Source of the DNA: Xanthostigma xanthostigma
Lineage: Eukaryota > Arthropoda > Insecta > Raphidioptera > Raphidiidae
Reading direction: 5' to 3'
Length of the DNA stretch: 64,000 nucleotides
Assembly (NCBI GenBank): GCA_963575645.1
Contig: OY754471.1
Coordinates: 35,038,401-35,102,400, forward strand
Shown piece by piece: positions 24,338 through 34,998 of the stretch (its first letter is position 1; each line of letters opens with the position of its first letter). The notes below the pieces were generated by a model. It worked only from the letters and a program-made list of their open reading frames with translations, searched no databases and was not told the origin of the DNA. The translations under genes and the position numbers were made by a program.

Positions 24338-24343
24338 TTTATT
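24338..24343 (-). promoter_or_regulatory. Candidate poly(A) signal of corto
   Basis: AATAAA on the minus strand about 97 nt past the stop codon; the nearest good match found. Confidence 0.45.
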
Positions 24344-24439
24344 CCTTCGAAGTAATCACCCAACGAAAACATAAATTCGAATATAAATTGCCATCATAGC
24401 ATTGTCCCAAAACCAATCGATATAACGTCACTGAAACAA

Positions 24440-25471
24440 TCACACATTATAACACGAAATTTGCTGCATTTGAGCAAGCTGCGGAAACGCCGTCGCAGCC
24501 ATACTCATATAAGGATGAAGTCTATGCGCTCGAAGATATTGTCGATATTTACCGGTGAGAATGTTCTTGTCCTGGTGGACCACAGGTTCCGGAAACCGTT
24601 CTCCGGCTAGGGGACTGTGGTTCGAGTCCGTCCACAGGCCACCGTCCGTCGCGGTGCCTGTGTAGACGCCACAACCCGACAACATCGGATCTCTTTTTCC
24701 GACGGCCACCGACACTGACTTATTATAATGGTGCGACGGCACATTTGTTGGCACCAACGGCTCCCATTGCTGTTGCGGTATATTCGTCTGTTGTTGCTGC
24801 TGCTGCTGTTGATGTTGCTGTTGTTGATGGCCGCTCGTATGGTTATGACTATGGTTATGATTGTGATTAGTTTGTTGTTGTTGTTGCTGTCTGGCCGTCG
24901 CCTGATAATGCGGAGGAACGACGGCCGTCGTATATTGTTGAGGATGGTGAACAACCGCACCGGAAACAGTCTGTTGCACTTGGGCTTGAACTTGTGCCTG
25001 CACTTGAGCTTGCACCACCTGAACCTGCTGTTGTTGGAGACTTTGTCGCACGGCAGCGACATTTGCTTGTTGTACAACATTCTGGTGCCTTTGGACAGAA
25101 GGAACTATGGCGGTCTGTTGTTGCTGCTGTTGTTGTTGTTGTTGTTGTTGCTGCTGCTGCTGCTGTTGTTGCTGTTGTTGAAGCATCACTCTGGCCGACG
25201 TCCTTCTACTTGTCGAAGCACCTCTGCCAGGAAGATTGTTAATAAACGGACTCCGACGCTGACTTTCCATTTTCCGAAAATAGCACGGATGGATCATCAA
25301 CAAAGGTTCGTTTCTGCCACCCGGCGGAGGTTTAGCTTGACTTGGAAGTTCGTACTCCACACTGCAATCGACGTGTAAAGGTCTAGAGTAGTCTTTTGGT
25401 GGTACGGCAGTTCTCGGCGAAGCCTGTGGTGTATTCATTTCGAAACTGGAGTAACATGCTGCCATCGTCAT
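24440..25471 (-). CDS. corto: Corto-like centrosomal and chromosomal factor (polyglutamine protein)
   Basis: Single-exon coding frame of 343 residues. The start is the first ATG (25469-25471, context ACAAAATGA) after an in-frame stop at 25517-25519; a second ATG follows two codons later. Residues 12-85 form a dense block (MNTPQASPRTAVPPKDYSR, VDCSVEYELP, EPLLMIHPCYFRKMESQRRS). I recognise this block as the conserved N-terminal part of insect Corto/CCF. A run of about 22 glutamines starts near residue 98, followed by QVQAQVQ repeats, a His/Asn-rich stretch and more glutamine runs. The tail KYRQYLRAHRLHPYM to CYNV is also conserved-looking. In Drosophila, Corto is a nuclear enhancer of both Polycomb and trithorax mutations and is reported to have a chromodomain; I cannot verify that fold here. 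No zinc finger, signal peptide or membrane segment is seen. The name rests on recall, not on a search. Confidence 0.65.
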   Translation of the reverse strand: MTMAACYSSFEMNTPQASPRTAVPPKDYSRPLHVDCSVEYELPSQAKPPPGGRNEPLLMIHPCYFRKMESQRRSPFINNLPGRGASTSRRTSARVMLQQQQQQQQQQQQQQQQQQQQQQTAIVPSVQRHQNVVQQANVAAVRQSLQQQQVQVVQAQVQAQVQAQVQQTVSGAVVHHPQQYTTAVVPPHYQATARQQQQQQTNHNHNHSHNHTSGHQQQQHQQQQQQQQTNIPQQQWEPLVPTNVPSHHYNKSVSVAVGKRDPMLSGCGVYTGTATDGGLWTDSNHSPLAGERFPEPVVHQDKNILTGKYRQYLRAHRLHPYMSMAATAFPQLAQMQQISCYNV

Positions 25472-25689
25472 TTTGTCTGATGATGGTTGGCAAAAAATCA
25501 GTCTTTTACGGTACACTTAAACTAAAAACGTCCTTTTTTACAAAAAAACACACTTCCACTTCATGCGAACTATACACTTTTATAAAAGTCTTAGTCTCTC
25601 GCGCGAATACAAAAAAAAAGTCTTTTCACAAACAGTCAGCTGATTTGTTTAAACTAAAAAACAAAAACAACCAAGACAGATCTCGGTAC

Positions 25690-25960
25690 TCAGACAGCTA
25701 TCTACTCGGGCTCTACGGCTCGACTGAAACACTGGCTCGGCTGTCTGACTCTAGACAGAGAAGTTCTCGCCCGGTTGTGTTGTAGTTCGACCAGCCCGGC
25801 GCAATGAATGCAGACAGACGTCCCCCACCACCGCGACGGTGGGGTGTCGCCGGGTTTCGCGGTGCGAGGTTCAAGCCCCTCAAAACGTCGATCTCCCACC
25901 CCTTCTCACACCGCGTACACACACACACACACAGTGGGAACTGCGGGATTCCATATGCTT
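25690..25960 (-). promoter_or_regulatory. CpG-rich putative promoter/5' region of corto
   Basis: A GC-rich, CpG-rich segment about 220-490 bp upstream of the corto ATG. On the minus strand, TCAGTC at 25722-25727 fits the arthropod initiator consensus, which would give a 5' UTR of about 250 nt. A GC hairpin (CCCCACC and GGTGGGG) lies near 25825-25845, and a CA dinucleotide run at about 25919-25934. No convincing TATA box or downstream promoter element is seen. Confidence 0.4.
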
Positions 25961-26309
25961 GTCTCAATTTCTAGTGCAGGTCTGTCATTCATATGGAATG
26001 TGAGTAAATAGACCGATGTACGCGACATGTGATCGATAAGAGTCTGACTTACTCTACTCTCCGTGTTCCAAGAAGGCAATAAACGGTCGCGCTTTAAATA
26101 ATGCCACTGCTTAATTAACCGTAGTTTGTGTTTAATTTCACACCGGGATAGACGTATGTGTATAGATACCTACCTATATGGGCTATTTATAATCTACTGA
26201 ATAATTGTAATAAGTATATACTTTCAATTAAAATAAATGTTTTGTTACCTGAGTGTTGAAGAATTGATTTTTATATTTCCACAATGACTGAAAATTAAAA
26301 CACTTTTTA

Positions 26310-26700
26310 TAAAAGAAAATTAAACCTCCTCAAAAAATAAAAGCGTGTTAAAAAAGACAACTTAAAAGATAAAAATAATTAAAAATGTTGAGGTTGGCGC
26401 CAATAAAAATTTTATAAACAGGTACATACCTTTATTAAATGGGCGTCGACCTCAAAATTTTTAATTATTATCTTTTTACCTAGTGGCTTTTTTGAACGAT
26501 CTTTTATTATAGACAGTTTTCTGTTTTACTTTTTTGTGGCTTTGCAATACGTTTGGTTAGTTTTAACGTTATTAACTGATTTGAATACTAAATTACAAAA
26601 AAAAAACTACTGTATCGATTTAACTCAAAATTATACAGAATCGCTTTGACATCTTTTTAAGCACAACAATCGGTTAACATCTCGAGAAGTTAAGGCTGAA
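26310..26700. repeat. Dispersed repeat (family of 2533 and 18620), partly foldback
   Basis: Shares the GGCTTTGCAA and CGACCTCAAAA phrases with the other copies. Here the first part is duplicated inverted (GTTGAGGTTGGCGCC near 26388 against GGCGTCGACCTCAAAA near 26440). Confidence 0.5.
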
Positions 26701-27100
26701 CAAACATTAAAACAAAAATATATATAAATATGTCGAATTAATAACCTCCGTTTTTTATGTCGGGAAAAATCAAAATATGTGATCCTTCCCTTTAATATTA
26801 ATGATTTACAGTTACCCCGCTTGGATAAAAAAAAAATCGATCACCCACTTTGAAAAATGACTTCCATTAAACACTACATTTTTAACACGCTTTATTAGCT
26901 TGCCTCTGTATGTATCATGTATCTATGTGACGGAATCTTTCAAATTAATTTTCATCCGCATCCAGACGTCTGAATAATTTGAAATTTTGCACACGTATTA
27001 AAAACCCATGACAATACCATAATTTATATAAATGCATGATGTAAACTAATTAACTTATTAAAAAAAACAAAAGATGCACAAAAATAAAGCTAATAACTAA

Positions 27101-27220
27101 AAAGAAAAGAACAAGTCAAAAAACCTCAGCATACAGGTGTTGAGACCTATTCAAAAACAAAAGAAAGAGACAAATAGGTTCTCACCTGCTGCATTTTGAG
27201 GTTTTCCGACTTTTTTTCTT
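27101..27220. repeat. Foldback, about 45-bp arms
   Basis: AAAAAACCTCAGC to GAGACCTATT pairs with AATAGGTTCTCACCTG to TTTTCCGACTT around a purine-rich centre. Confidence 0.8.
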
Positions 27221-28029
27221 CTGTTTCATTATTACTTATATTTTTGTCTAGTCCGGTTTCTTGTTTTTTTTTTTAATATAATTAGTATTTGTTTTCTTTC
27301 TTTCGCAATCAGGTTTTTCTTTTTTTTAATTTTTATTTTTAGGTAGCTTAAACGTGTTATGTGTATACAATTTAAAATTGGCTATTTTTACTAGCTTCTA
27401 TTTGATAACTATATTGTTATAATAACAGACTATTTTTTTATTCCCCCTCTCTTTTTTGTTTCGCAGACGCCATATTTAAATATTATACCCTAGCTGTGTC
27501 TCTCCCACAATACATCCATTCATACACATGTATATACTCCAAAAACAAACCCTCCGTCCGCCGTCCGGAGCAGTCGGGTAATAAAACGTATGTTACAAGA
27601 ACGCATCTTTTGAACACGACGACAAAAATAATAAAGCAATAAAGTTGAATTTTAGGAATTGAATTTATGGTTAACTTTTTGCTAATCTTTATATCAATAA
27701 CAATGGTTTTTCAAAACATAATATATATATACTTACATAACAAATGGTAATTTTGATGTTTTGTACAAGCTCAACCATAATTTATTGGGCGCGCCATAAG
27801 ACTCAGGTAACCTCATAGTTATAATCTTATACCTATATCTAAACGCCTCAAACAAAAATTTCCCTTTTTAGGCTGATGGTCAATTCCTTCATAAAAATTG
27901 CCGTTTTATCTATTTAATATCCGGTTAACCTGGTACGGGTAGTTGATTTGAATTATAAGTTTATCGATCCTTATTAGACTTAATTTCTTATAATGATGGT
28001 TCGGACCGAAAATACGATATACCGAAATA
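27221..28029. other. Intergenic sequence, no recognised feature
   Basis: T-rich tracts at 27220-27340, otherwise unremarkable. No supported gene. Confidence 0.4.
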
Positions 28030-28159
28030 TCTATGCTGGGTTGCAGAAAGGGTTGTCAAGAAATTTGTTTTCAAAATTACCTTAGATTCTGATCATATAA
28101 TTACAGTTTCCATGCATCATATAAGAAGTCTAATGTCGTATTCTCCCTTTCATCTAGAT

Positions 28160-28758
28160 CAGGGGTCGCCAAACCGCGGCCCGTGACTGTTTTATAAATA
28201 AAAGTCATATACCTACCTACATAAATAAATAAAAAATTAATTTTCACAAATCATTTTTCTTATGATATTGAGGATGTACTTAGTCATTTACAAATGAACG
28301 TGATTGATCTCCAATCTAATGATACTCTCAAGAAATCTTTCTTTGAAATCAAAGATCTTGTTAAATTTTATGTCAGTTTGCCATCTAATTTTGACGAATT
28401 GAAAAGGTTTGCTCTGAAATTAATTACAATTTTTGGTAGTACTTACTTATGAGAACAAACCTTTTCGATTCTCAATTACAGAAAAATATGCTTCTCGTCT
28501 CACAGATGAGCAATTGAGAGCTATTCTACGAATTGCAACTATAAACCTGCAAGCTATAACATACAACAAATAGCCACTCAACTACAATCTCCAACGTCAC
28601 ATTAATTTTTGTAAAAGAACAAAGTAAGTAAAGAAGTAAAAGAAAATTTTTAATAAAATTCAAATGAAATATGTTTTCGAATTTTTAATATCACAAATAC
28701 CTATTATTAAAACTATGAACAAGTGCGGCCCGCCTTTATTTCAATTTGCCGACCGCTG
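28160..28758. mobile_element. Deleted hAT element, TSD ATCTAGAT
   Basis: Ends CAGGGGTCGCCAAACCGCGG and the inverted GCCGACCGCTG, with GCGGCCC/GGGCCGC subterminal motifs. ATCTAGAT occurs at 28152-28159 and 28759-28766. The interior carries a frameshifted transposase end. Confidence 0.9.
28268..28571 (+). pseudogene. hAT transposase C-terminal relic (ZBED/GTF2IRD2-like)
   Basis: The first frame reads IEDVLSHLQMNVIDLQSN, FFEIKDLVKFYVSLPSNFDE and LKRFALKLITIFGSTYL, then a stop. A shifted frame continues with the equivalent of the usual CEQTFS, MN, RSRLTDEHL block (visible as TDEQLRAILRIATINLQA when the frame is followed). This order matches the C-terminus of the hAT transposases related to ZBED and GTF2IRD2 proteins. 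At least one frameshift and stop make it non-functional. Confidence 0.8.
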
Positions 28759-28766
28759 ATCTAGAT

Positions 28767-29033
28767 CATAGTTTCTCAACCGGTGGCCGGAAGGAATTTT
28801 TGAGAGGTCCGCGAAGATTTTTGGGATGTTGTATTTTATGGATTTTTAAACTATCTTTGTTTCTTACTGTCTGTTTTAATATACTTAAATATTGTTATAT
28901 TTGCATACGGTGTTACAAAATTAATTGAAATCTATTACATAAATATTTATTATTTTATTCCAATGTTGATGGTCCGCAAAACATTTTTGGATTTTTTGAT
29001 GGTCCGCGGATGTAAAAAAGTTGAGAAACTATG
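28767..29033. mobile_element. Second hAT-like MITE using the same TSD
   Basis: Ends CATAGTTTCTCAACCGG and GTTGAGAAACTATG, with GGTCCGCG motifs inside. ATCTAGAT flanks it at 28759-28766 and 29034-29041, so it sits directly against 28160-28758 with one shared duplication. Confidence 0.85.
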
Positions 29034-29714
29034 ATCTAGATTCTATAGAACATGACATTGTACTCACACAAAAACAAATGATTGTTCTACATATTCTAAA
29101 GAGGTCGCTTTTCAAGCTACATTTTGATCAAAATGCGTAGAAAAACGCTGTTTCTTAGTGAATAGTACTGTACAAGAAACGATGCTAAATACATGCATAC
29201 AGTTTAAGAAAACCATCATATGATCATATCAATCGATTAATTATTTTTCGAGCAGGATCAATTTAAAATTCTACAATGCTTTTCAAATAAATAAATAGGT
29301 ATGTATATGTTCACGAATCACGATATAAGGTCATTGTCAAATCAGATTTTCTGACAATGTTTTCTGCAACTGACCATTAGTGATGTGTTAACTTAACTTG
29401 ATGTTCCAAGCCGAGTTAATATATAAGCCTTCTAAAAATATTATGATGATAATCGTTTATTATTATGCTTCCACTAAATGAAAAAATATGATGTACGAGT
29501 ATACTGAAGTTTAATCGTAATGATTATTATAAGCCATTTTAATAATAATACAGTAAATAAAATCTTTCTCAAATCTCATGAATAATTAAAGACTAGAAAG
29601 CAAAATGTATATACATAAAAAGTGGAAAATATTTTTTTTTTTATGTTTATATGTTGATCAGAATAATTTTCAAGGTTTGAAAAAACAAAACCATCGGGTG
29701 TTCATAACTTTTTT

Positions 29715-30738
29715 TAACTTCCCGCTATAAAAAAAAAATTTCAAAAATCGGGAAGTTATTGGTTTCACCCCGATTTTCGAAAATCGAGTTTTCGCCAGAT
29801 CTCGACGTTTTGAGGTCCTAGGAAGCTATTGAAACTATTTTGGCGATGATGTCCGTAGGGCTGTATGTATGTGTATGTATGTATGTAAACCTTTTATATC
29901 TTTTGAACGGAGTGTCCGACTGAAACGCAGTTTGCGGCGTCTGACGTGATCTTGGTGAACTTAGACTTCCTGAAAATTTGAAATGATTCGGCCTAAAAAA
30001 TTTTGAGAAATCTTAAAAAAACAAGTTTCAAAAATTTTTAAAAAATAGTTTTTGTAAAATATTTTCTAAACTACTAAACCGATTAATTCCAAAATCTAAT
30101 CAGCTCTTCTCCTTAACAAACTGCGTCGATTTCCGCAAACCGCATCAAAATCGGTTCATTTGTTCACGAGATACCGTGAACGAAAAAATCGTAAAAAAGT
30201 GTTATTTTAAAATGACTCTTAAAATTGTTATCAGATCGATTTTTTTGTAATAAATTACTTTCTTAGGCTAAAAAAACTGCGTCGATTGCCGCAAACCAGA
30301 TCAAAATTGGTTCATTTGTTCATGAGATAACGTGAACGAAAAATTAGGAAAAAAGTATTTTTTTAAAATTACTCGTAAAATTCTTATCAAATTGTTTTTT
30401 TTTTTTGTAATAATTTACTTTCTTAGGTTAAAAAAACTGCGTCGATGTCCGCAAACCGCATCAAAATCGGCTGATTTGTTCACGAGATATCGTGAACGAA
30501 AATTTGTAAAAAAGTGTTTTTTTTTAAATTGCTTGCAAAATTCCTATGAGATCGATTTTTCTGTAATAAATTACTTTTTTGGGTTAAAAAATTGCGTCGA
30601 CTGCCGCAAATCGCATCAAAATCGATTCATTTGTTCATGAGATATCGTGAACAGTGTTTTTTTTTTGAACTCGAAGAGCTAAAAAATAAACTTCTTGCTA
30701 TATTTTTGAGCGTTTTAAACTCGAAAAGCGGGAAGTTA
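29715..30738. mobile_element. TIR element with internal satellite
   Basis: Inverted ends around AACTTCCCGCT (left) and AGCGGGAAGTT (right). The interior has a GTATGTAT run near 29865-29888 and then four tandem units described separately. No protein is recognised. Confidence 0.6.
30121..30655. repeat. Tandem repeat, period about 157 bp, four units
   Basis: Units begin with CTGCGTCGATT-type sequence at 30121, 30277, 30437 and 30592. Each continues with CCGCAAACCGCATCAAAATC, a TTCATTTGTTCACGAGATA part and a GTGAACGAAAA part. Units are diverged from each other. Confidence 0.85.
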
Positions 30739-31321
30739 CAGGGATGGCCTGCAGGGTCAAACTTCTTTTCAAATTTTTTATTTATGAGTGCCCCTTATTT
30801 TTTTCTTACAAAATAATGTTGAAAATTATTATGATCAACTTATACACATTGAAAAAAAAAATGATTTTCTAGTTTTTTAGGGGAATTTAGTCTTAAAAGA
30901 AAACCATTGTTTTTAAAAAATTTAATTAGAGACAACTCAACTGGTTAAGGTGCCAACAAAATGTATGTAGTTTAATTTATACCATATATCTATTAATTAT
31001 TTATATGAATCATTGCCTATCTACTCAATGTGCGGTGAGTGAACGCAACAAAGCGTATCGAAAATATATATGCGTCTCTTACTTCGATGTAATTCCCCGA
31101 TTTCTCCGATGATAATAATGGTTGATGTACTTGCATTCAATCTGAATAAAGTATCTCTGTTTCAAAAAATTTGTATGACGTTAACATGGACGTACCCAGC
31201 TTTTGGCCGCCTGGATACGCCAGTGCTTACGGCGTAAAAAAAGACAGAAGTATATGTTTGCACCCTAATAGTTCGATTGCGATTTTATTCCTATGCTCAG
31301 TATAGAATAAAAGTATATGAT

Positions 31322-31725
31322 TTATACGTATCGTGCCTTACCCGGCATCCAGTTGGTAGGCTGTCATATTGTTTGCAATTGCCAAGATCGACACATAAAA
31401 CATCTTGGCAGACATGAGCTGCCTTGGTAGCTCGACAAAGAATGATTATTTGATCAAGGAGTCACATCTACTTGTGCGCATTCAAAATGAACGTGATATT
31501 AGAATTTTTTTTAGGGTAAACACTTATACGTATCGTGCCTTACCCGGCATCCAGTTGGTAGGCTGTCATATTGGTTGCAATTGCCAAGATTGACACATAA
31601 AACATCTTGGCAGACATGAGCTGTCTTGGTAGCTCGACAAAGAATGATTATTTGATCAAGGAGTCACATCTACTTGTGCGCATTCAAAATGAACGTGATA
31701 TTAGAAATTTTTTTAGGGTAAACAC
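31322..31725. repeat. Two-copy tandem duplication, 202-bp unit
   Basis: 31322-31523 is repeated at 31524-31725 with only a handful of substitutions. Both begin TTATACGTATCGTGCCTTAC. No protein or transposon end was recognised in the unit. Confidence 0.92.
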
Positions 31726-31739
31726 TTAAACATATTAAA

Positions 31740-32490
31740 ATTTTCAGTTTATTTTTCAATTAAATTTTCAAACATAAGTGATCAATAAATAACATGCTAT
31801 TTTTATTTTATTTTGTTAACTTTATACACACTGAAAAAATTCCTAAAAAAACATTCATTTTGAATGTGTTAAGGTAGATGCGTGGTATTAATAGATAGAT
31901 TTTAGTTCGTTCTTTATTTTTAATTTATTTTTACAATTTAATATAATTACAATTAAAACATTTAATGTTAATTTGAGTACAGTTTTATTTATGCTAAAAT
32001 AGACATTTTTGTGGAAGAGACACTAATTACTAATTTCCTTTTTCCAAATTATGAATTCACCGTAGTAAGTGCATTATTTTTACTTAAAGAGACATATTGT
32101 AGATTATAGACGCTAAACTGCTGAGTTCAATGGCGACTGTTATTTTTACCGAACGCCCATTGTCATCACGACGTTACAATGCTTATACAGGATATTTTTC
32201 TAACTTCTTCCCATATTGTCATTGTTGGAACTCAACCCTGAAACTCCCAGATTTGTCACGGCAATCAATTAATCTACTGTACCTAAAATCGACTTGTTTC
32301 TTGATGGTGACATGTGAAGAAAATAAATTCTTACATAAATATTGCAATGGATGTAATAATTCATTTACTACAGCTCGTATTCATATTGTGAAAAAATGTT
32401 TAATCATTAATTAATTATTAAATACAATTTACATATTTTAATACTTACCATAACTAATGATTAATTTTTGATATATTTGTCGAAATTGTG
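31740..32490. other. Intergenic sequence downstream of SART1
   Basis: AT-rich. A 94-codon plus-strand frame at 32130-32414 starts with an ATG but resembles nothing I know and has no supporting context. Confidence 0.35.
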
Positions 32491-32493
32491 TGT

Positions 32494-32499
32494 TTTATT
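32494..32499 (-). promoter_or_regulatory. Candidate poly(A) signal of SART1
   Basis: AATAAA on the minus strand begins only a few bases after the stop codon, implying a very short 3' UTR if it is used. Confidence 0.4.
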
Positions 32500-32502
32500 A
32501 TC

Positions 32503-34998
32503 TTAAAGAACGACAAACGGTGACTGTTTTTCTTTCTGTTTTGTAATAAGCATACCAAGAGTGCCAAGTGGAGTATCGGTTGAACTCATATTTTTCATAA
32601 GTGCTTCTTGTTCTTTCTTCTTTATTCTTTTGTCAATTTTATTTTTGCCAGGCCCTTTTCCATGAAACTTGTGTGACAAATACCGAAAAGCTTCTTTAAC
32701 ATTTAGCTGATATCCTTCATCATCTATGTATTCTAGTTTAACATTTGGCTTAAAACCTTCTTTTTCTTTAAAACCCACTATGGGTCCTGAATACCGATCG
32801 CGTCTGCCAAGTTTATCACCTTCATGCGTTTTATCTTCAATAGAATAGTTTTTCGCTTGTAAATGATCCAGTCGTGATGTTGATGGTCGGTTAATCTCAT
32901 TTTTATCTAAATAACCTTTACTCATTGCGAGTTTCAACGCAGCACCCACACCTCTTCTAACATCGGGTTCCTCATCCAAGATCGGTTCTGTTTTCAGCGA
33001 CAGAACAGGATCCAACTCCAGCCTGCCACTTGTTGTTTTCAGCTCTTCTGTTTTCCATGCACCACTATGTCCTCCAAAATCTCTGTCTTCTATATCCATT
33101 TTTTCTATTTCTTTCAAAACATTTTCGAATTCATCTGTATCTCTGTTACCGGCGCAACCATACGTTTGTATATTACCTAAAGTTCGACAGAATTCAGAAG
33201 TTTCACTGAAAACAATATTTCCAATGTTATCTTGATTAATTGGTTCTTCTTTAACAACAAAGTCGGGCTTTATTTCTGGCAATTTTGGTATAGTTAATAT
33301 GCCTTGCATTCTCAAACGCATGGATCGCCTTAGCGCCGCTTTCAATTCAATATCTGCGTTTTCGTATTCAATTGCAACTTTAATTTCATCTAAATTTATA
33401 TTCACCGGTGAAGTATCATCAATATCCACAAAGTCACTTCTTTGTTCATTGCGACACGACTCCAAATTTCGAAGAGAATCATTTTCATTGTTCGCCGTTA
33501 CTAAAGCTTCAAGATCATCTGCTTCTAATATTTTTCCTTTTTCGCGCATTTTACGATCCTTCATTTTTCGCTTCGGCTTCTTAAATTTGATCATTTCTTC
33601 TTCAGTATAATATTCAGACGCTAATTTCAGTTGAGGTAAATTGAGCGATTCAACTCTTTTGTTAGATAATTTATCTTTAACAGTCGATAAAGTTTTTTGA
33701 CGAAGTCTTTCAGCAGTCATATCACTACCAATGATAAAACTGCACTTTTTTTCACCGTCGATTTCTTCATCATATTTAGATAACACTGTCTTCTCCCAGA
33801 GTTGCCCAAATTCGTTGAATTGGTCAGAATCATGAAAAGGATTATATTCAGGTTTGTGTTTCTTTCTTTCTAAACTCTTTTTGTATCGTTCATCGTCGAG
33901 CAAGTTGACATTAATCAGAGTGTCATCAAGTTCATCCAAAATCTCATGGTCTTTGAGAGTTAGTATTGTAGTAGTGCCTTCTTGAAATTTGTCCACATCA
34001 TGTTCTACAGTCAGACCTTTAAGATGTCGCTCTGTGTATGCCATACCACGCTGTCTTTTTATTGCTTGCTCGATCAAATCGCCCACACCTAACTCAGCAT
34101 CTAGTTCTTCGAGCATACGCGTCCTTTTGGCAGCTGTTTCTCTTTCTTCTTCTATTCTTCGATTTCTATCAACCCATTCTAATGTATCATTGTCATTATC
34201 TGATTCGCCTAGAGTTTTAACATGAGCTAATTTATGCTCTATTTCACGTCTTTCTCGTTTCTCAACCAATCGACGATTTAATTTTTCTTGTGTCATTTTT
34301 TTAGAAATATTGTCAGCCGGTTTATGATAGAATTCACCCAAGTCGTCCGTTTTCTTGCCATCCTCAGAATGACTCGACGTAATAGATTTAGTGTTTTGTA
34401 GTGGTTTAAGTCCAATTTTCGCACGTAGTTTATTGGTTTCCTGTATTGAAAGTGATTCGGCAGTAGCACCACATTTTTCTGAAGATGATATCTTATCAAA
34501 ATGACGACTTTCTTTTTCTTTAGCGTCTGATGATAACTTGACATGATCTCGGCGATTTAATGGTAAATATCTATACTGATTACCACCTCTGTCAGGTGAC
34601 GGTGAATATCTATTTCTGCGATATCCTCTCTTGTCTGAACATGGTGAAATTATAATGCGATGATGTTCACTTCTTTCGGATGAAAGAGAATTTTTGTTAT
34701 GATGGTTGACGATCCGTTCTGATGACGGAGATGCAGCTTTGCGATAATAACGGCAGCTGCGACGTTTGTCAAATGATTCATGTGAATGGACAATATTTGA
34801 AGAAAATGATGGAACGACATTTGAACTTTTACTCTCATAATCATGATGTCTTGATTTATGTCGTTTGTCTGTGTGGTGTCTCTTGTGATGACGATGGTTA
34901 TGCTTGCTTTTAACAAACTCATCAGAACTACTTCTACTTCTATGTCGTTTTTTGCTTCTTTTTTCTTTATTTTCACATTTATTATCAGTTGAACACAT
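32503..34998 (-). CDS. SART1: SART1/Snu66, U4/U6.U5 tri-snRNP-associated protein 1
   Basis: Uninterrupted 831-residue frame, close to the human protein's 800. The ATG at 34996-34998 is preceded two codons upstream by an in-frame TGA, which fixes the start. Residues 1-185 are Arg/Ser/His/Lys-rich, as in the RS-like N-terminus of the family. Family landmarks then follow in order: ETNKLRAKIGLKPL (187-200), LKGLTVEHDVDKFQEG and ILTLKD (326-350), LINVNLLDDE (361-370), LASEYYTEEEMIKFKK, ETSEFCRTLG (599-608) and ILDEEPDVRRG. The last is FKEKEGFKPNVKLEYIDDEG to KEAFRYLSHKFHGKG to SSTDTPLGT near the C-terminus. SART1 (yeast Snu66) is a nuclear splicing factor that helps the tri-snRNP join the pre-spliceosome. 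No intron interrupts the frame, so it is either a natively intronless gene or a well-preserved retrocopy. No disabling change is seen. Confidence 0.96.
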   Translation of the reverse strand: MCSTDNKCENKEKRSKKRHRSRSSSDEFVKSKHNHRHHKRHHTDKRHKSRHHDYESKSSNVVPSFSSNIVHSHESFDKRRSCRYYRKAASPSSERIVNHHNKNSLSSERSEHHRIIISPCSDKRGYRRNRYSPSPDRGGNQYRYLPLNRRDHVKLSSDAKEKESRHFDKISSSEKCGATAESLSIQETNKLRAKIGLKPLQNTKSITSSHSEDGKKTDDLGEFYHKPADNISKKMTQEKLNRRLVEKRERREIEHKLAHVKTLGESDNDNDTLEWVDRNRRIEEERETAAKRTRMLEELDAELGVGDLIEQAIKRQRGMAYTERHLKGLTVEHDVDKFQEGTTTILTLKDHEILDELDDTLINVNLLDDERYKKSLERKKHKPEYNPFHDSDQFNEFGQLWEKTVLSKYDEEIDGEKKCSFIIGSDMTAERLRQKTLSTVKDKLSNKRVESLNLPQLKLASEYYTEEEMIKFKKPKRKMKDRKMREKGKILEADDLEALVTANNENDSLRNLESCRNEQRSDFVDIDDTSPVNINLDEIKVAIEYENADIELKAALRRSMRLRMQGILTIPKLPEIKPDFVVKEEPINQDNIGNIVFSETSEFCRTLGNIQTYGCAGNRDTDEFENVLKEIEKMDIEDRDFGGHSGAWKTEELKTTSGRLELDPVLSLKTEPILDEEPDVRRGVGAALKLAMSKGYLDKNEINRPSTSRLDHLQAKNYSIEDKTHEGDKLGRRDRYSGPIVGFKEKEGFKPNVKLEYIDDEGYQLNVKEAFRYLSHKFHGKGPGKNKIDKRIKKKEQEALMKNMSSTDTPLGTLGMLITKQKEKQSPFVVL

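Larger units (their letters stand above)
28030..29290. repeat. Dispersed repeat hosting two hAT elements (second copy at 49925-50225)
   Basis: The flanks (GATCATATAATTACAGTTTCC, then TCTAATGTCGTATTCTC at the left; CACAAAAACAAATGATTGTT to TTTTTCGAGCAGGATCAATT at the right) are collinear with 49925-50225, which lacks the hAT insertions. The second copy serves as an empty-site control. Confidence 0.7.

Noticed and set aside
24728..25378. Long plus-strand open frame (216 codons) opposite corto
   Set aside because: It is leucine-rich because it reads the complement of CAG/CAA runs; it has no independent motif and is explained by the polyglutamine gene.
32130..32414. 94-codon ATG-initiated frame downstream of SART1
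   Set aside because: No motif, no supporting context, AT-rich tail; likely chance.
33299..34225. Plus-strand frames of 60-103 codons opposite SART1
   Set aside because: Serine- and leucine-rich shadows of the strongly conserved SART1 frame.
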